A DNA stretch of 64,000 nucleotides from Rhodospirillaceae bacterium (GCA_009772935.1 WOUR01000017.1:1-64000); one strand, 5' to 3'; counted from the first letter of the stretch, positions 43,031-52,674 are shown. Notes: a model not told the origin generated them from the sequence alone. Made by a program: numbers and translations.

Positions 43031-44473
43031 TTATCGCATCGGAGTTGATGCTGCTGGCTCGCTTCCCGCCGAACCGCCGCCGCCAATGGACAGAGCGGCC
43101 TGCAGGTCGGCAGCGGCGAGATAGTAGTCACGTCTGGCGTCCAGTGCGGAGGCGGTGGCGCCAATGCGCACGCGAGCGTCGACGAAGAACCGGAACAGAT
43201 CGACGCGTAGCCCCTCACTGGCCAGTACGCCATTGGTGTACCGGAGTGACACCTCACGGGAGACCGTCTGGCGTAGCGGCAAGACTTGGTCACGCCAGAA
43301 GCGGGCGATGTCGTAGGTGCCGCGATAGGTCTCGTAGGCGATGCGCGCCTCGGACCGTGCATTGACAGCTTTCGCAGCCAGCCGGTTCAGCGCCCGCATG
43401 TAGGTCTCCCGCGCTGTCCGCGTGCGGGCTTCGCCGGTATCGAAGATCGGTATCTGGAAGTCGAGCTGGGCGCCGCCGCGGTTGATTGCGGTATTGCTGT
43501 TGGTCAGCATGTTGGGCGATTCGTTGTTATAGATACCGGCCAGTTGCAGCATCGAGACGTACTGGGTCGCTTCCGTGAGTGACAGGGATTTAGCCAGCGC
43601 GGCGACATCGTAGCGCGCCATGGTCAGGTCGACTCTGCGGTTGATGGCTTCGACCTCCACCGCAGCCATTGATTCGGGTTCGCCAGGAAGGGGCGGCAGC
43701 TCGGCGGGGAGGTTGAAGGAAGTGTCGCCTCCCCACAGCCCCATGAAGCGGATCAGCGTCTCACGCTCGCGGCGCGCCGTGAGCCGGGCCTGGGCCATGC
43801 GCGCGCTCAATTCGGCATAGAAGGCGGCCAGTTCGGCCTGATCGAGCTGGTCGCCGCCGCCGGCTTGACCTAGCTGCATATTTAGCCTCACGGCCGCGTC
43901 GACCGTGCTGCGCGCCTGGTCCAGGAAGCCGACCTGCTGCTGGGCCGCAACCGCCCGGATATAGGCCCGGCGCGTGTCCGTCGCGAGGGTCAGCGTGGTC
44001 GCCACAGCTTGTTGCCGAGCACGGGCAAACTGATCAGCGGCAATCTCCGTGCGACGAGGCAGGGTGATCAAGCTGAGGATGTCTCCAATCATCCTCAGCT
44101 CGAAATTCGCCACGCCCGTGCCTCCGATATTCATCAGCGAGATCCCGGGGTTGGGCGGCAGGCTGGCCTGGACATATGTTGCCTCAGAGATTCCCAAGTC
44201 GTTGTAGGCAGCCTGCAAGTCGCGGTTGCCAAGTAGCGCCACCTGCACCGCCGCATCGGCCGAGAGGGGTGCAGCCAGCAGGGCCGCTACTTGTTCCTTC
44301 ACCTGCCGCGCCTGCTCGACACTAGTGATCTTGACGACGTTCTTGCCAATGCCGGGGCCGGTCTCCCGGCCGACGCCCCGCGCCACCTCGCTCATGCCGC
44401 CATCGGGCGAGAACGAGGCACAGCCGGGAAGCAAGCCGACGAGCAAGAGCACAATGGCGGTGGATCGGATCAT
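43031..44473 (-). CDS. cusC: CusC-like TolC-family outer-membrane channel
   Basis: This 480-residue lipoprotein (LLVGLLPGCASF) shows the two-repeat OEP fold with VQVALLGNRDLQAAYNDLGISEATYVQA and FDTGEARTRTARETYMRALNRLA. It is the outer-membrane part of the Cus efflux system encoded directly upstream. Its overlap with the small lipoprotein gene (ATGA) and the pump genes makes one operon: cusB, cusA, lipoprotein, cusC. Confidence 0.9.
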   Translation of the reverse strand: MIRSTAIVLLLVGLLPGCASFSPDGGMSEVARGVGRETGPGIGKNVVKITSVEQARQVKEQVAALLAAPLSADAAVQVALLGNRDLQAAYNDLGISEATYVQASLPPNPGISLMNIGGTGVANFELRMIGDILSLITLPRRTEIAADQFARARQQAVATTLTLATDTRRAYIRAVAAQQQVGFLDQARSTVDAAVRLNMQLGQAGGGDQLDQAELAAFYAELSARMAQARLTARRERETLIRFMGLWGGDTSFNLPAELPPLPGEPESMAAVEVEAINRRVDLTMARYDVAALAKSLSLTEATQYVSMLQLAGIYNNESPNMLTNSNTAINRGGAQLDFQIPIFDTGEARTRTARETYMRALNRLAAKAVNARSEARIAYETYRGTYDIARFWRDQVLPLRQTVSREVSLRYTNGVLASEGLRVDLFRFFVDARVRIGATASALDARRDYYLAAADLQAALSIGGGGSAGSEPAASTPMR

Positions 44474-44646
44474 GGCGCCCTCCCAAGCCCGTGATAGACG
44501 GTGCCGGCCATTACCGGGCGATAAGGCGCGTCGGAAGAAACGGCGGCCGGGTCGTCAGGTCCGGGTGACGGCGCCAGCGTCGGCGGTGGCGACTCCGAGC
44601 AGGCCTGAAGCAGCGCAAGCAGTGCTGCGAGCATGAAATATCTCAT
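44470..44646 (-). CDS. Small lipoprotein between cusA and cusC
   Basis: The 58-residue product has a lipobox (LALLQACS), a Pro/Ser/Asp-rich middle, and YRPVMAGTVYHGLGRAP at the end. It overlaps both neighbours by 4 bp. A matching gene sits before the TolC-family gene at 34900, so lipoprotein and channel appear to be a conserved pair. Confidence 0.8.
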   Translation of the reverse strand: MRYFMLAALLALLQACSESPPPTLAPSPGPDDPAAVSSDAPYRPVMAGTVYHGLGRAP

Positions 44647-47600
44647 GTGCTTGCCTCCGCTAAGCGAGTCGATGCCGGCTGCAGGCTCCAGCCCTTCACC
44701 AGGGCGTAGAGCGCGGGAATGACCAGCAGAGTGAGCAATGTCGAGCTCACCATGCCGCCGATCATCGGCACGGCGATGCGCTGCATCACTTCCGAGCCCG
44801 TACCTGTGCTCCACAGGATCGGCAGCAGGCCCGCCATGATGGCCGTCACGGTCATCATCTTGGGCCGCACGCGCTCCACGGCGCCTTCGACGATCGCCGC
44901 CGTGAGGTCGGAACGGTCGAGTGGCCGGCCCTCGGCTTCCGCTCGTCGCCGGCGCTCGGCCAAGGCGTGGTCTAGGTAGATCAGCATCACGACGCCGGTC
45001 TCGGCGGCGACGCCAGCAAGGGCGATGAAGCCCACAGCGACGGCGACACTCATGTTGAAGCCCATCCACCACACGAACCAGAAGCCGCCGACCAGCGAGA
45101 AGGGCAGCGACAGCATCACGATCAGAGTTTCGGTCATGCGCTGGAAGTTGAGGTAGAGCAGCAGGAAGATCAGCAGCAGAGTCACCGGCACCACGATCTG
45201 CAGCCGCGCCTCTGCTCGCTGCAAGAACTCGAACTGCCCACTCCACACGGCGTAGAACCCCGGCGGAAACTTCACCTTTTCCTGTACGGCGCGCTGGGCG
45301 TCGGCGACGTAGCTGCCGAGGTCGCGGTCGCGGTAATCGATGAAGATGTAGACCGCAAGCTGGGCGTTCTCGGTGCGGATCGTTGTCGGACCCCGATTGG
45401 GCTTCACCTCGGCGAGCTGGCCGAGCGGAATCATGCTGCCGCTCATGGTCGAGACCAGGACGTCGGAGGCGATGGCCCGCGGATCGGAGCGCAGGTCACG
45501 CGGATAGCGGACATTGATCGTATAGCGTTCGCGGCCCTCGACCGTCGTGGCGACTGCCTCACCACCGAGCGCGCTCGATACGGCCAACTGAAGATCCTCG
45601 ATCAGCACACCGTATTGTGCCAGTCGAGTCCGGTCGGGCACGATGTCGAGGAAGGAGCCGCCGGTGACGCGCTCAGCGAACGCTGATGTCGTGCCGGGCA
45701 CATCGCGCACTGCAGCTTCGACCTGGCGCGCGAGGTTTTCCAGCTCACCGAGATCACGGCCCAAGAGCTTGATGCCGACTGGCGTGCGGATGCCGGTTGC
45801 CAGCATGTCAGTGCGGGCCTTGATGGGCATGGTCCAGGCGTTGCTGACGCCGGGGAACTGCAGGGCCCGGTCGAGCTCAGCAATTACCTTGTCGATGTTC
45901 ATGCCAGGCCGCCACTGGTCCTTGGGCTTGAGGTTGATCACCGTCTCGAACATCTCGAGCGGCGCGGGATCGGTGGCGGTGGCCGCGCGGCCGGCTTTGC
46001 CGTAGACCGAGGCCACCTCTGGGAACGACTTGATGATCTTGTCCTGGGTCTGCAGCAGCTCGGCCGACTTGGTGACCGAGAGCCCAGGCAACGTCGTCGG
46101 CATGTAAAACAGCGTACCCTCGTCGAGGCTTGGCATGAACTCGCTGCCGACCCGCATCGCAGGCCATGCCGTCGCGCCCAAGACCGCCACCGCCAACAGG
46201 ATAGTCGGCACGCGCGCCCACAATACCAGCCGGATCGCCGGACGATAGAGCCAGATCAGCGCTCGGTTCACCGGGTTGCGTCGCTCGGGCAAAATGCGGC
46301 CGCGCACGAACAGGACCATCAGCGCCGGCACCAGGGTCACCGACAACAGCGCCGACGCGGCCATTGCGAGGCTCTTGGTCCAGGCCAGCGGCTTGAAGAG
46401 CCGGCCCTCCTGGGCCTCCAGGGTGAAGATCGGCAGGAACGAGACGGTGATGACCAGCAGGCTGAAGAACAGCGCCGGGCCAACCTCGACCGCCGCCGCT
46501 ATGATCGCCTCAGTGCGCGACTCCCCCGGCTTCAATCGCTCAAGGTGCTTGTGGGCATTCTCGATCATGACGATCGCGGCGTCGATCATGGCGCCGATGG
46601 CGATGGCGATGCCGCCAAGGCTCATGATGTTCGAGCCAATGCCCAACGCATGCATGGCGAGGAACGCCATCAGAATGCCAACCGGCAAGGTGATGATCGC
46701 CACCAACGCCGAGCGTAGATGAAGCAGGAATACGAAACAGACCACTGCCACCACGATGCTTTCCTCGATCAGCGTGTCCACGAGGGTATCGATGGCCCGA
46801 TAGATCAGGTCCGAGCGATCGTAGACTGGCTCGATGCGAACGCCCTCCGGCAGGCCGCCGACGACTTCCTTGATCTTGGTCTTGACGTTGGCGATGACAT
46901 CGAGCGCGTTCTGCCCGAAGCGCTGCAGGACGATGCCGCTCACCACTTCACCCTCGCCGTCGAGCTCGGTGACGCCGCGCCGCTCGTCGGGGCCAAACTC
47001 GACCCGCGCCACGTCGCGCAGCAGTACCGGCACCGTCCCGTCGGCGCGCAGCACGATCTGCTCGAGATCCGCCACGTTCTTGATGTAGCCTCGCCCGCGC
47101 ACCATGAACTCGGTCTCGGCCATCTCGACGACCCGGCCGCCGACCTCCCGGTTGGAGGCCCGGATAGTCTCGATGACTCGGGCGAGCGGCACGCCGAACG
47201 AGCGCAGCTTCACGGGATCGACGACGACGTTATACTGCCGCACGAAGCCGCCGACGCTCGCCACTTCGGCCACGCCTTCGGCCTTGGCCAGGCCGAAGCG
47301 GATGAACCAGTCCTGCAGCGAGCGCAGTTCGGCCAGGGAGCGATTGGCACCGACCACAACGTACTGGTAGACCCAGCCGACTCCGGTGGCGTCCGGTCCC
47401 AGGGTCGGCTTGACGTCGGCCGGCAGTTTCTGGGCGCCCGAGTTGAGATATTCCAGCACGCGGCTGCGCGCCCAGTAGATGTCGGTGCCATCCTCGAAGA
47501 TGATGTAGACGAACGACACGCCGAAGAAAGAGAAGCCGCGCACGGCGCGGCTACGCGGCACCGCCAGCATGGCGGTGGTGAGCGGATAGGTGACCTGATC

Positions 47601-47786
47601 CTCGACGACCTGCGGCGCCTGTCCCGGCATCTCGGTGTAGACGATGACCTGGGTGTCGGAGAGATCCGGAATGGCGTCGAGCGAGACGTGGCGGACGGCG
47701 TAGAGACCGCCGCCGATCAGACCGAGGGTCGCGATGAAAACCAGCAGCAGACTCCGGGCCGACCAGCGGATGAGGCCGGCGATCAT
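44643..47786 (-). CDS. cusA: CusA, heavy-metal RND efflux pump
   Basis: The 1047-residue protein has the 12-helix RND layout with large periplasmic loops. VSLDAIPDLSDTQVIVYTEMPGQAPQ near residue 40 and GIAIAIGAMIDAAIVMIENAHKHLE in helix 4 (Asp pair for proton relay) are CusA/CzcA family features. Met residues in the porter domain (for example near PIKARTDMLATGI) fit monovalent Cu/Ag export. It pumps Cu(I)/Ag(I) through CusB and CusC. Confidence 0.95.
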   Translation of the reverse strand: MIAGLIRWSARSLLLVFIATLGLIGGGLYAVRHVSLDAIPDLSDTQVIVYTEMPGQAPQVVEDQVTYPLTTAMLAVPRSRAVRGFSFFGVSFVYIIFEDGTDIYWARSRVLEYLNSGAQKLPADVKPTLGPDATGVGWVYQYVVVGANRSLAELRSLQDWFIRFGLAKAEGVAEVASVGGFVRQYNVVVDPVKLRSFGVPLARVIETIRASNREVGGRVVEMAETEFMVRGRGYIKNVADLEQIVLRADGTVPVLLRDVARVEFGPDERRGVTELDGEGEVVSGIVLQRFGQNALDVIANVKTKIKEVVGGLPEGVRIEPVYDRSDLIYRAIDTLVDTLIEESIVVAVVCFVFLLHLRSALVAIITLPVGILMAFLAMHALGIGSNIMSLGGIAIAIGAMIDAAIVMIENAHKHLERLKPGESRTEAIIAAAVEVGPALFFSLLVITVSFLPIFTLEAQEGRLFKPLAWTKSLAMAASALLSVTLVPALMVLFVRGRILPERRNPVNRALIWLYRPAIRLVLWARVPTILLAVAVLGATAWPAMRVGSEFMPSLDEGTLFYMPTTLPGLSVTKSAELLQTQDKIIKSFPEVASVYGKAGRAATATDPAPLEMFETVINLKPKDQWRPGMNIDKVIAELDRALQFPGVSNAWTMPIKARTDMLATGIRTPVGIKLLGRDLGELENLARQVEAAVRDVPGTTSAFAERVTGGSFLDIVPDRTRLAQYGVLIEDLQLAVSSALGGEAVATTVEGRERYTINVRYPRDLRSDPRAIASDVLVSTMSGSMIPLGQLAEVKPNRGPTTIRTENAQLAVYIFIDYRDRDLGSYVADAQRAVQEKVKFPPGFYAVWSGQFEFLQRAEARLQIVVPVTLLLIFLLLYLNFQRMTETLIVMLSLPFSLVGGFWFVWWMGFNMSVAVAVGFIALAGVAAETGVVMLIYLDHALAERRRRAEAEGRPLDRSDLTAAIVEGAVERVRPKMMTVTAIMAGLLPILWSTGTGSEVMQRIAVPMIGGMVSSTLLTLLVIPALYALVKGWSLQPASTRLAEAST

Positions 47787-49042
47787 TTGATCTCTCCCGC
47801 CGTGAAAGCGCCGAGGGCCGCCCTGAGGTTGCTTTCGGCATCGATCAGGAAGGTCGCCGAGGTGACCACACGCTCGCCAGGTTTCAGCCCGTCGAGTACC
47901 TGCATGTATCCCGGCACGCGCGCGCCAAGTTTCACAGTCACCGGCTGGTAGCGGCCCTCGCCGCGCTCGACCAGCACGATCTGGCGCTGGCCGCTGTCGA
48001 TAACCGCGGAATCAGGTACGGCGAGCGCGCGGCCTAACGGCGCCTCGATCTCGACAGTGGCCGCCATATCGGCGCGCAGCAGCCCGTCAGGGTTGGCAAC
48101 TTCGATGCGCAGCCGCGCCGTGCGGCTTTCCTTGCCAACATTGGGATAGATGAAGATCACGCGGCCGGGAAACGACCGATCGGGCCAGGTGTTGACCATT
48201 ACCTTGGCCATGTCGCCCACCTTCACGTAGGCGAGATCCTGTTCGTACACCTCGGCCAGTACCCACATTGTTGACGTATCGACGATGCGAAACAGCACCT
48301 CGCCAGGCTGGTAGCGCATCCCCTTGACCGCCACCTTCTCGACGACCGTGCCGGCTTCCGGCGCCGGTACGCCGATGATGCGTAACGCACGGTCGCCACG
48401 GCGCAGCTTCTCAAGCTCTGCCTCGGGATAATCGAGATTGCGCAGGCGGCTCTCGGCGCCGCTCTGCGTGCCGCGCGACAGCATGAATTCCTGCTGCAGC
48501 ACGTTGAGCTCGGGGCTGTAGACATCAAACAACGTCTGACCGGCCGTCACGGCGTCGCCGGTGGCGTTGACGTAAAGCTTCTCGATCCAGCCGCCGAACT
48601 TGGGCGCGACCACCGCCTGCCGGCGCTCGTCATACTGCACCGAGGCGAAAGTGCGAACAGTGCGTGCCATCGTCCGCTCCTCGACGACCTCGCTACGGAC
48701 GCCCAGCCTCTGCACGCGGTCGAGGCTTACTTTGACCACATTGCCGTTTTCAGGCCCACCTTCGTCCTCGCAGACAGGAATGTAGTCCATGTTCATCGAA
48801 TCCTTTTTGGGCACCGGAGATGTATCGGGTGCGCCCATGGGATTGCGATAGAATTTGGCCGGCTTGCCGTTGCACGGCCCGCCACCGGGCGCGACAGCTT
48901 GGGCGGCCTCCGCTGGCACGCCAGGTGCGTTCCCCTTCCACAACCACAGTACGGCCCCCGCACCGACGGCAAGCCCCAATACGAGGCCCAGCAACGCCAG
49001 TGACAGGGCGACACTGCGCTTCGAACTCGATCCGTTCGACAT
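47783..49042 (-). CDS. cusB: CusB, periplasmic adaptor of the RND pump
   Basis: The ATG at 49042 follows GGAAGGGAAG and gives 419 residues. After an N-terminal membrane helix the segment FYRNPMGAPDTS and KKDSMNMDYIPVC is the CusB metal-binding motif (YxNPMG, DxMGMxYxPV). The membrane-fusion core follows (GGWIEKLYVNATGDAVTAGQTLFDVYSPEL). It passes Cu(I) from CusF to CusA. Its stop overlaps the cusA start. Confidence 0.95.
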   Translation of the reverse strand: MSNGSSSKRSVALSLALLGLVLGLAVGAGAVLWLWKGNAPGVPAEAAQAVAPGGGPCNGKPAKFYRNPMGAPDTSPVPKKDSMNMDYIPVCEDEGGPENGNVVKVSLDRVQRLGVRSEVVEERTMARTVRTFASVQYDERRQAVVAPKFGGWIEKLYVNATGDAVTAGQTLFDVYSPELNVLQQEFMLSRGTQSGAESRLRNLDYPEAELEKLRRGDRALRIIGVPAPEAGTVVEKVAVKGMRYQPGEVLFRIVDTSTMWVLAEVYEQDLAYVKVGDMAKVMVNTWPDRSFPGRVIFIYPNVGKESRTARLRIEVANPDGLLRADMAATVEIEAPLGRALAVPDSAVIDSGQRQIVLVERGEGRYQPVTVKLGARVPGYMQVLDGLKPGERVVTSATFLIDAESNLRAALGAFTAGEIK

Positions 49043-49135
49043 AGGACTTCCCTTCCAAAGACCACGCGTGCAAACGCGCTTGCCACGTCGCGCAACCCTT
49101 TGGGTGTGCGCCACGCTCCTAGAATGATCGGGAAA

Positions 49136-49483
49136 TCAGACGCGCGGTGGGAAGGGATCGGGTGGCGGAGATCGGCCGTGCAGGGCGGCCAGCGGCGGGG
49201 AACTTACCGCTTCTATAGTTGATACCTCGCCCAAGGAAAAATCCGCCACGCCGAGTGCGGGCGCCGAAGCCACGCAGGTCTGGACGCAACCGGCCATCGC
49301 TGGCTGGCACGGCGCTCCTTGGCAATCGGGGCAGCCATCACAGGGCTCGGACGCTGCCGTCTGCGCCGGCACGCAATTGAGCGAAGGTGCCGACCAAAAA
49401 GCGACCGCGGGCAGACTTGCCGCGAGAACGGCAAAGCAGCCTAGCAGGCCAGCAAGGAGGCGCAGACGACGCATGGCTATCAT
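49136..49483 (-). CDS. Secreted Cys-rich hypothetical protein
   Basis: This 115-residue protein has a signal peptide (LLAGLLGCFAVLAASLPAVA) and eight or so Cys in the mature part, including CDGCPDC, APCQP and GCVQTC. Such clustering suggests thiol metal binding. The last 30 residues are Pro-rich (SPPPDPFPPRV). It lies just upstream of cusB on the same strand. No family is recognised. Confidence 0.65.
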   Translation of the reverse strand: MIAMRRLRLLAGLLGCFAVLAASLPAVAFWSAPSLNCVPAQTAASEPCDGCPDCQGAPCQPAMAGCVQTCVASAPALGVADFSLGEVSTIEAVSSPPLAALHGRSPPPDPFPPRV

Positions 49484-49608
49484 AGTGTGCTAATCGGCCG
49501 AACCTGCCAACAGCGCAGTTGTCACGGTAGCGTTATGCAGAGACGCTGCATCGATAACGTGGCGCTCGGTCGAGACCATCCAGCCTCCGGTTCGAACAAT
49601 GCGACTTC

Positions 49609-49728
49609 TCACTTCGATCGAAGGTATTTGACGAGAGCCGCCGCGCCCAACAGAAGAACGACGAGGGCTAGTATTCCAATCACCCATCCGCCCCACATCA
49701 TGGCACCGCAGGACATGTATTCGCTCAT
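49609..49728 (-). CDS. Very small membrane protein with Cys/Met head
   Basis: The ATG at 49728 gives 39 residues: MSEYMSCGAMMWGGWVIGI, then a hydrophobic helix and RSK. The Met/Cys head could bind copper. Immediately upstream is an 18-bp perfect tandem repeat that duplicates the Shine-Dalgarno TAGGAG. Small one-helix proteins of this type are common beside copper genes. Confidence 0.6.
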   Translation of the reverse strand: MSEYMSCGAMMWGGWVIGILALVVLLLGAAALVKYLRSK

Positions 49729-49730
49729 CT

Positions 49731-49766
49731 GGTTTGCTCCTATCGGATGGTTTGCTCCTATCGGAT
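49731..49766 (-). repeat. 18-bp tandem repeat carrying two Shine-Dalgarno copies
   Basis: On the minus strand the unit ATCCGATAGGAGCAAACC occurs twice without a gap, ending two bases before the ATG at 49728. Each unit holds AGGAG. The copy nearest the start is correctly spaced; the other may be a standby ribosome site. Confidence 0.8.
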
Positions 49767-49854
49767 TGGCCAGCGCGCAGTGACGTAACGGCGCCACATT
49801 TCGGCAGTTGCCGATCGCCGACGGACTGAAGCGCGCGGGATAGACACGATCTTC

Positions 49855-50175
49855 TCAATTGGCGTTCTCTATTCTGCTAATGACAAACCCATCATTGTCG
49901 CGTTCCACTTTGAACCGAATCTTGTCTCCCGGGGTCAGTCCCGTGAGCATCGTCGGCTCCTCGACCTGAAAGATCATGGTCATGGACTCCATATAGAGGT
50001 GGGGAATCGGCTTGTGCGCGATGGCGATTTTGCCGGCATCGCTATCGACTTTGACGACACGGCCAGCCGGCAGAACCCGGTCGCCGGACAGGCTGGCGTC
50101 CCATGCCAGCGTGGGCGCGGCAATGGTGCTGGTCGCTGCTGCGACGACCACCACGATAGCTCTTCGGCGGAACAT
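49855..50175 (-). CDS. cusF: CusF-like copper-binding protein, second copy
   Basis: GGAGGGCAAGA precedes the ATG at 50175. The 106-residue product has a signal peptide and the CusF core (VVKVDSDAGKIAIAHKPIPHLYMESMTMIFQV), with His and MxM ligands. It probably serves the Cus pump encoded just downstream. Confidence 0.88.
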   Translation of the reverse strand: MFRRRAIVVVVAAATSTIAAPTLAWDASLSGDRVLPAGRVVKVDSDAGKIAIAHKPIPHLYMESMTMIFQVEEPTMLTGLTPGDKIRFKVERDNDGFVISRIENAN

Positions 50176-50268
50176 TCTTGCCCTCCAATAGTGTTTCTGG
50201 ATCTGGCGAGTGCCCGGCATGGGCAGACACCGTAGGCCGAGTTCGTCATCGCGGGGCCTGCCAAGACT

Positions 50269-50724
50269 TCATTGGGCCTCAAAAGTGACCGCGCCGGTGA
50301 CAATCTCGCTCGCGCCGCGGATGGTCCTTCCCTGCATAAACTTCACCGAAAAATTGAATGTCCGTTCGACGCGAGTTACCCTCGGCACCTTGGCGGAGAG
50401 CTGCAATGTCTGGGGACCGGCCGTTGCCGTCTCGACCCGGAATCGGCGAGAACCCGTTGGCTCGACGACGCTGTTGATCGCCGCGGCCGCAGAGATCTCT
50501 GCATTCGCAACCATCCTGCCGTCGGCCGCACGCACGAGGCGGACGGTTACATCCGACTTGCCGGGACCGGCAGGTACCGCCTGCACCAGCTCGAAGCGAT
50601 AGTCTGAGGGCGCGGCGAGGGCGGGGCCGGACATCGTGATCGCCACCGCGGCGGCGAAGCTCGCTGCCCTCGCGGCCAAAACGGCGCCTGCGCCGACGAG
50701 TGTTCTGTGAAGTGAACAATCCAT
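50269..50724 (-). CDS. Secreted beta-rich hypothetical protein
   Basis: AAGGAG lies eight bases before the ATG at 50724. The 151-residue protein has a long signal peptide ending ALA and a beta-sheet domain (YRFELVQAVPAGPGKSDVTVRLV, with ERTFNFSVKFMQGRTIRGASEIVTG). The pattern resembles YtkA/FixH-like copper-related domains, but this is a weak resemblance. It is likely first in the transcript with cusF. Confidence 0.55.
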   Translation of the reverse strand: MDCSLHRTLVGAGAVLAARAASFAAAVAITMSGPALAAPSDYRFELVQAVPAGPGKSDVTVRLVRAADGRMVANAEISAAAAINSVVEPTGSRRFRVETATAGPQTLQLSAKVPRVTRVERTFNFSVKFMQGRTIRGASEIVTGAVTFEAQ

Positions 50725-50924
50725 GTCGATCTCCTTGTCTTAAGGGTTCCCGTCCTAAGGGAGTGGCCTCTTCCAGGAAGTTCGGCGTGGCGGGGGCAAC
50801 GGATACAGGGTCATGCTCACGTTGACGTGAACGGCGCATTCGAGTGCACTGCGTGCCGTGACGATTTTTTTGGCGGTCCGTGTAACCAGGGTTGGCTCTC
50901 GCCCGAATAAAAGACTGCAGCCGT

Positions 50925-51482
50925 ATGTCGACGAACGAGCAAGAGCTGAAGGCACTTATGACGGCCGGCCTCGACGGCGACGCTGCTGCATATCGGATGC
51001 TGCTCGAACGGCTCAGCCAGCATTTGCGCAGCTACTACCGAGGACGGCTTTCGCGTGTCGGGCGAGGGGGCTTTGAAGCGGAGGATTTATTGCAGGAGGC
51101 GTTGCTGGCGATCCACACCAGACGGCATACCTACGATCGAGCCGAGCTCTTCACGCCATGGATGCACGCCATCGCACGTTACAAGCTCATCGACTATCTG
51201 CGCCACACCAACTCGTCCTACCGCGACGTGCCGCTCGAAGACGCCGGCGAACTTACGTCGCACGCCGATCACGACGGGGTGGAAAGCTCGATCGATCTCG
51301 GGAGGCTAATGGCCCGACTGCCGGTGAAGATGCAGCGGGCCATTCGCTATGTGAAGCTGGACGGGCTGAGCGTCGCCGACGCGGCGCGCCGGTCCGGCAT
51401 GACCGAGGCGGCAGTCAAGATCAGCATCCATCGCGGACTGAAGGCGTTGTCGGCGGCAATCCGACCGAAGGGCTCGTCATGA
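50925..51482 (+). CDS. ECF sigma factor
   Basis: The ATG at 50925 gives 185 residues. Region 2 is seen in EAEDLLQEALLAIHTRRHTYDRAELFTPWMHAIARYKLIDYLR and region 4 in LDGLSVADAARRSGMTEAAVKISIHRGLKAL. This combination with an NrsF gene is a known sigma/anti-sigma pair, often answering oxidative or metal stress. The stop overlaps the nrsF start. Confidence 0.93.
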   Translation: MSTNEQELKALMTAGLDGDAAAYRMLLERLSQHLRSYYRGRLSRVGRGGFEAEDLLQEALLAIHTRRHTYDRAELFTPWMHAIARYKLIDYLRHTNSSYRDVPLEDAGELTSHADHDGVESSIDLGRLMARLPVKMQRAIRYVKLDGLSVADAARRSGMTEAAVKISIHRGLKALSAAIRPKGSS

Positions 51483-52120
51483 AAACAGACGATCTGGTCA
51501 ATATGCTGAGCACCAATGTCGAAGCCGTCGATCAACGGCTGGTATCTCGTACCATCGCCGGAGCCATCGCGGCCGGCGCGGTGGTCGCTCTTGGCGCCTC
51601 ACTGGTCATGCTTGGCGGCCGGACCGACGTTTGGACCGCCGAGGCACTTGGCTTCATGATCGCCAAGCTCACTTTCGCAGTGGCGGTCGCGGCGCTCGCC
51701 TTCCTCTATTTGACCAGATTTGCGCGGCCGGCCGGAAGCCGGCGTGGCTCGATAGCGCTGGTGGCGCTGCCGTTTGTCGGCATCGTCGGGTTGGCCACGA
51801 TCAGCCTGGCTTACGCGCCCACGGTGCATTGGCAGGTAATGTTCATGGGGGACGAATGGCTCGAATGCCTGCTGTCCATACCAATTATCGCCGTCGCTCC
51901 CTTCGCCCTTGTGGTCTGGGCGGTGCGCCAAGCCGCGCCGACGGACCTCAGGCGAGCTGGCGCACTTGCCGGCCTGGTCGCAGGGGGTCTGAGCGCCGCC
52001 GGCTACGCCCTGCATTGCACCGCCGATTCGCTGCCGTTCGTCGCCATCTGGTACAGCGGTACGATCATGCTGTGCACGCTTGCTGGCACCATGCTCGGCC
52101 CCCGGCTGCTTCGTTGGTAG
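51479..52120 (+). CDS. nrsF: NrsF (DUF1109) membrane anti-sigma factor
   Basis: The ATG at 51479 overlaps the sigma-factor stop and gives 213 residues with six membrane helices. The N-terminal cytoplasmic segment MKTDDLVNMLSTNVEAVD is the sigma-binding part of DUF1109. The periplasmic Cys and aromatic residues (DEWLECLLSIP, ALHCTADS) may sense redox or metal. It holds the ECF factor until stress releases it. Confidence 0.92.
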   Translation: MKTDDLVNMLSTNVEAVDQRLVSRTIAGAIAAGAVVALGASLVMLGGRTDVWTAEALGFMIAKLTFAVAVAALAFLYLTRFARPAGSRRGSIALVALPFVGIVGLATISLAYAPTVHWQVMFMGDEWLECLLSIPIIAVAPFALVVWAVRQAAPTDLRRAGALAGLVAGGLSAAGYALHCTADSLPFVAIWYSGTIMLCTLAGTMLGPRLLRW

Positions 52121-52643
52121 GGGCAACGACGTTATGAGGAGCTAGAGCAGCCCTACATAGATGGGATGGGACCGCCTTGCCGCGCTCGATCTGCCGGCAG
52201 ACGCGCTGAGGAAGACCCAAACGGTCCCACGGCTCTTCCGTGCAGGCGCAACACTCCGTCGTTCCTTCCTAAGCCTATTTTTCATTAGCTCGACCGCGGA
52301 TGGCCTTCCCGTGTCCCACCTATCGTTGTCGTCGCGAGGTTGAGCAAGCAACTGGCAGTCCGCCGCTAAGCATTGGCCACTCGACAGCCCGCAGCGAAAA
52401 CAGGAGCAAGACCCTACATAAGCAAAGTCTTGCAAGAGCACAGCGTGAGCATTGAGCCGCCCCTTGCTGTGCGCGGGCCGGACACTCAAGACGTCACCGG
52501 CTGGCAGTGGGGAATTCCATACAGGCGGATGCCTGGACCACCTGAGCTTGTCGCGGACCGGGTAGGTTAGGCTGGGAGTGAATAGTTAAGCGCAGCCCGG
52601 TCTTCGGGGAGAAGTAGCGAGGACGTTTGCCGGAGGTGCACGC
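52121..52643. other. Intergenic stretch without a supported gene
   Basis: About 520 bases between nrsF and the metal-responsive promoter at 52644. Short frames on both strands lack domains or ribosome sites. Confidence 0.4.
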
Positions 52644-52674
52644 TTGCTTCCGTAGCGGCTACAGGAGTTATGAT
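52644..52674 (+). promoter_or_regulatory. MerR-type promoter of the Pb/Cd/Zn ATPase
   Basis: TTGCTT and TATGAT are separated by 19 bp instead of 17, and the spacer holds CGTAGCGGCTACAG, a dyad like those bound by CadR, PbrR and ZntR. Two near-copies occur at 56646-56676 and 59105-59135. Confidence 0.82.

Noticed and set aside
46719-47951. Long plus-strand frame opposite cusA
   Set aside because: Antisense artefact across cusA and cusB; composition (Asp, His, Arg) is typical of such shadows.
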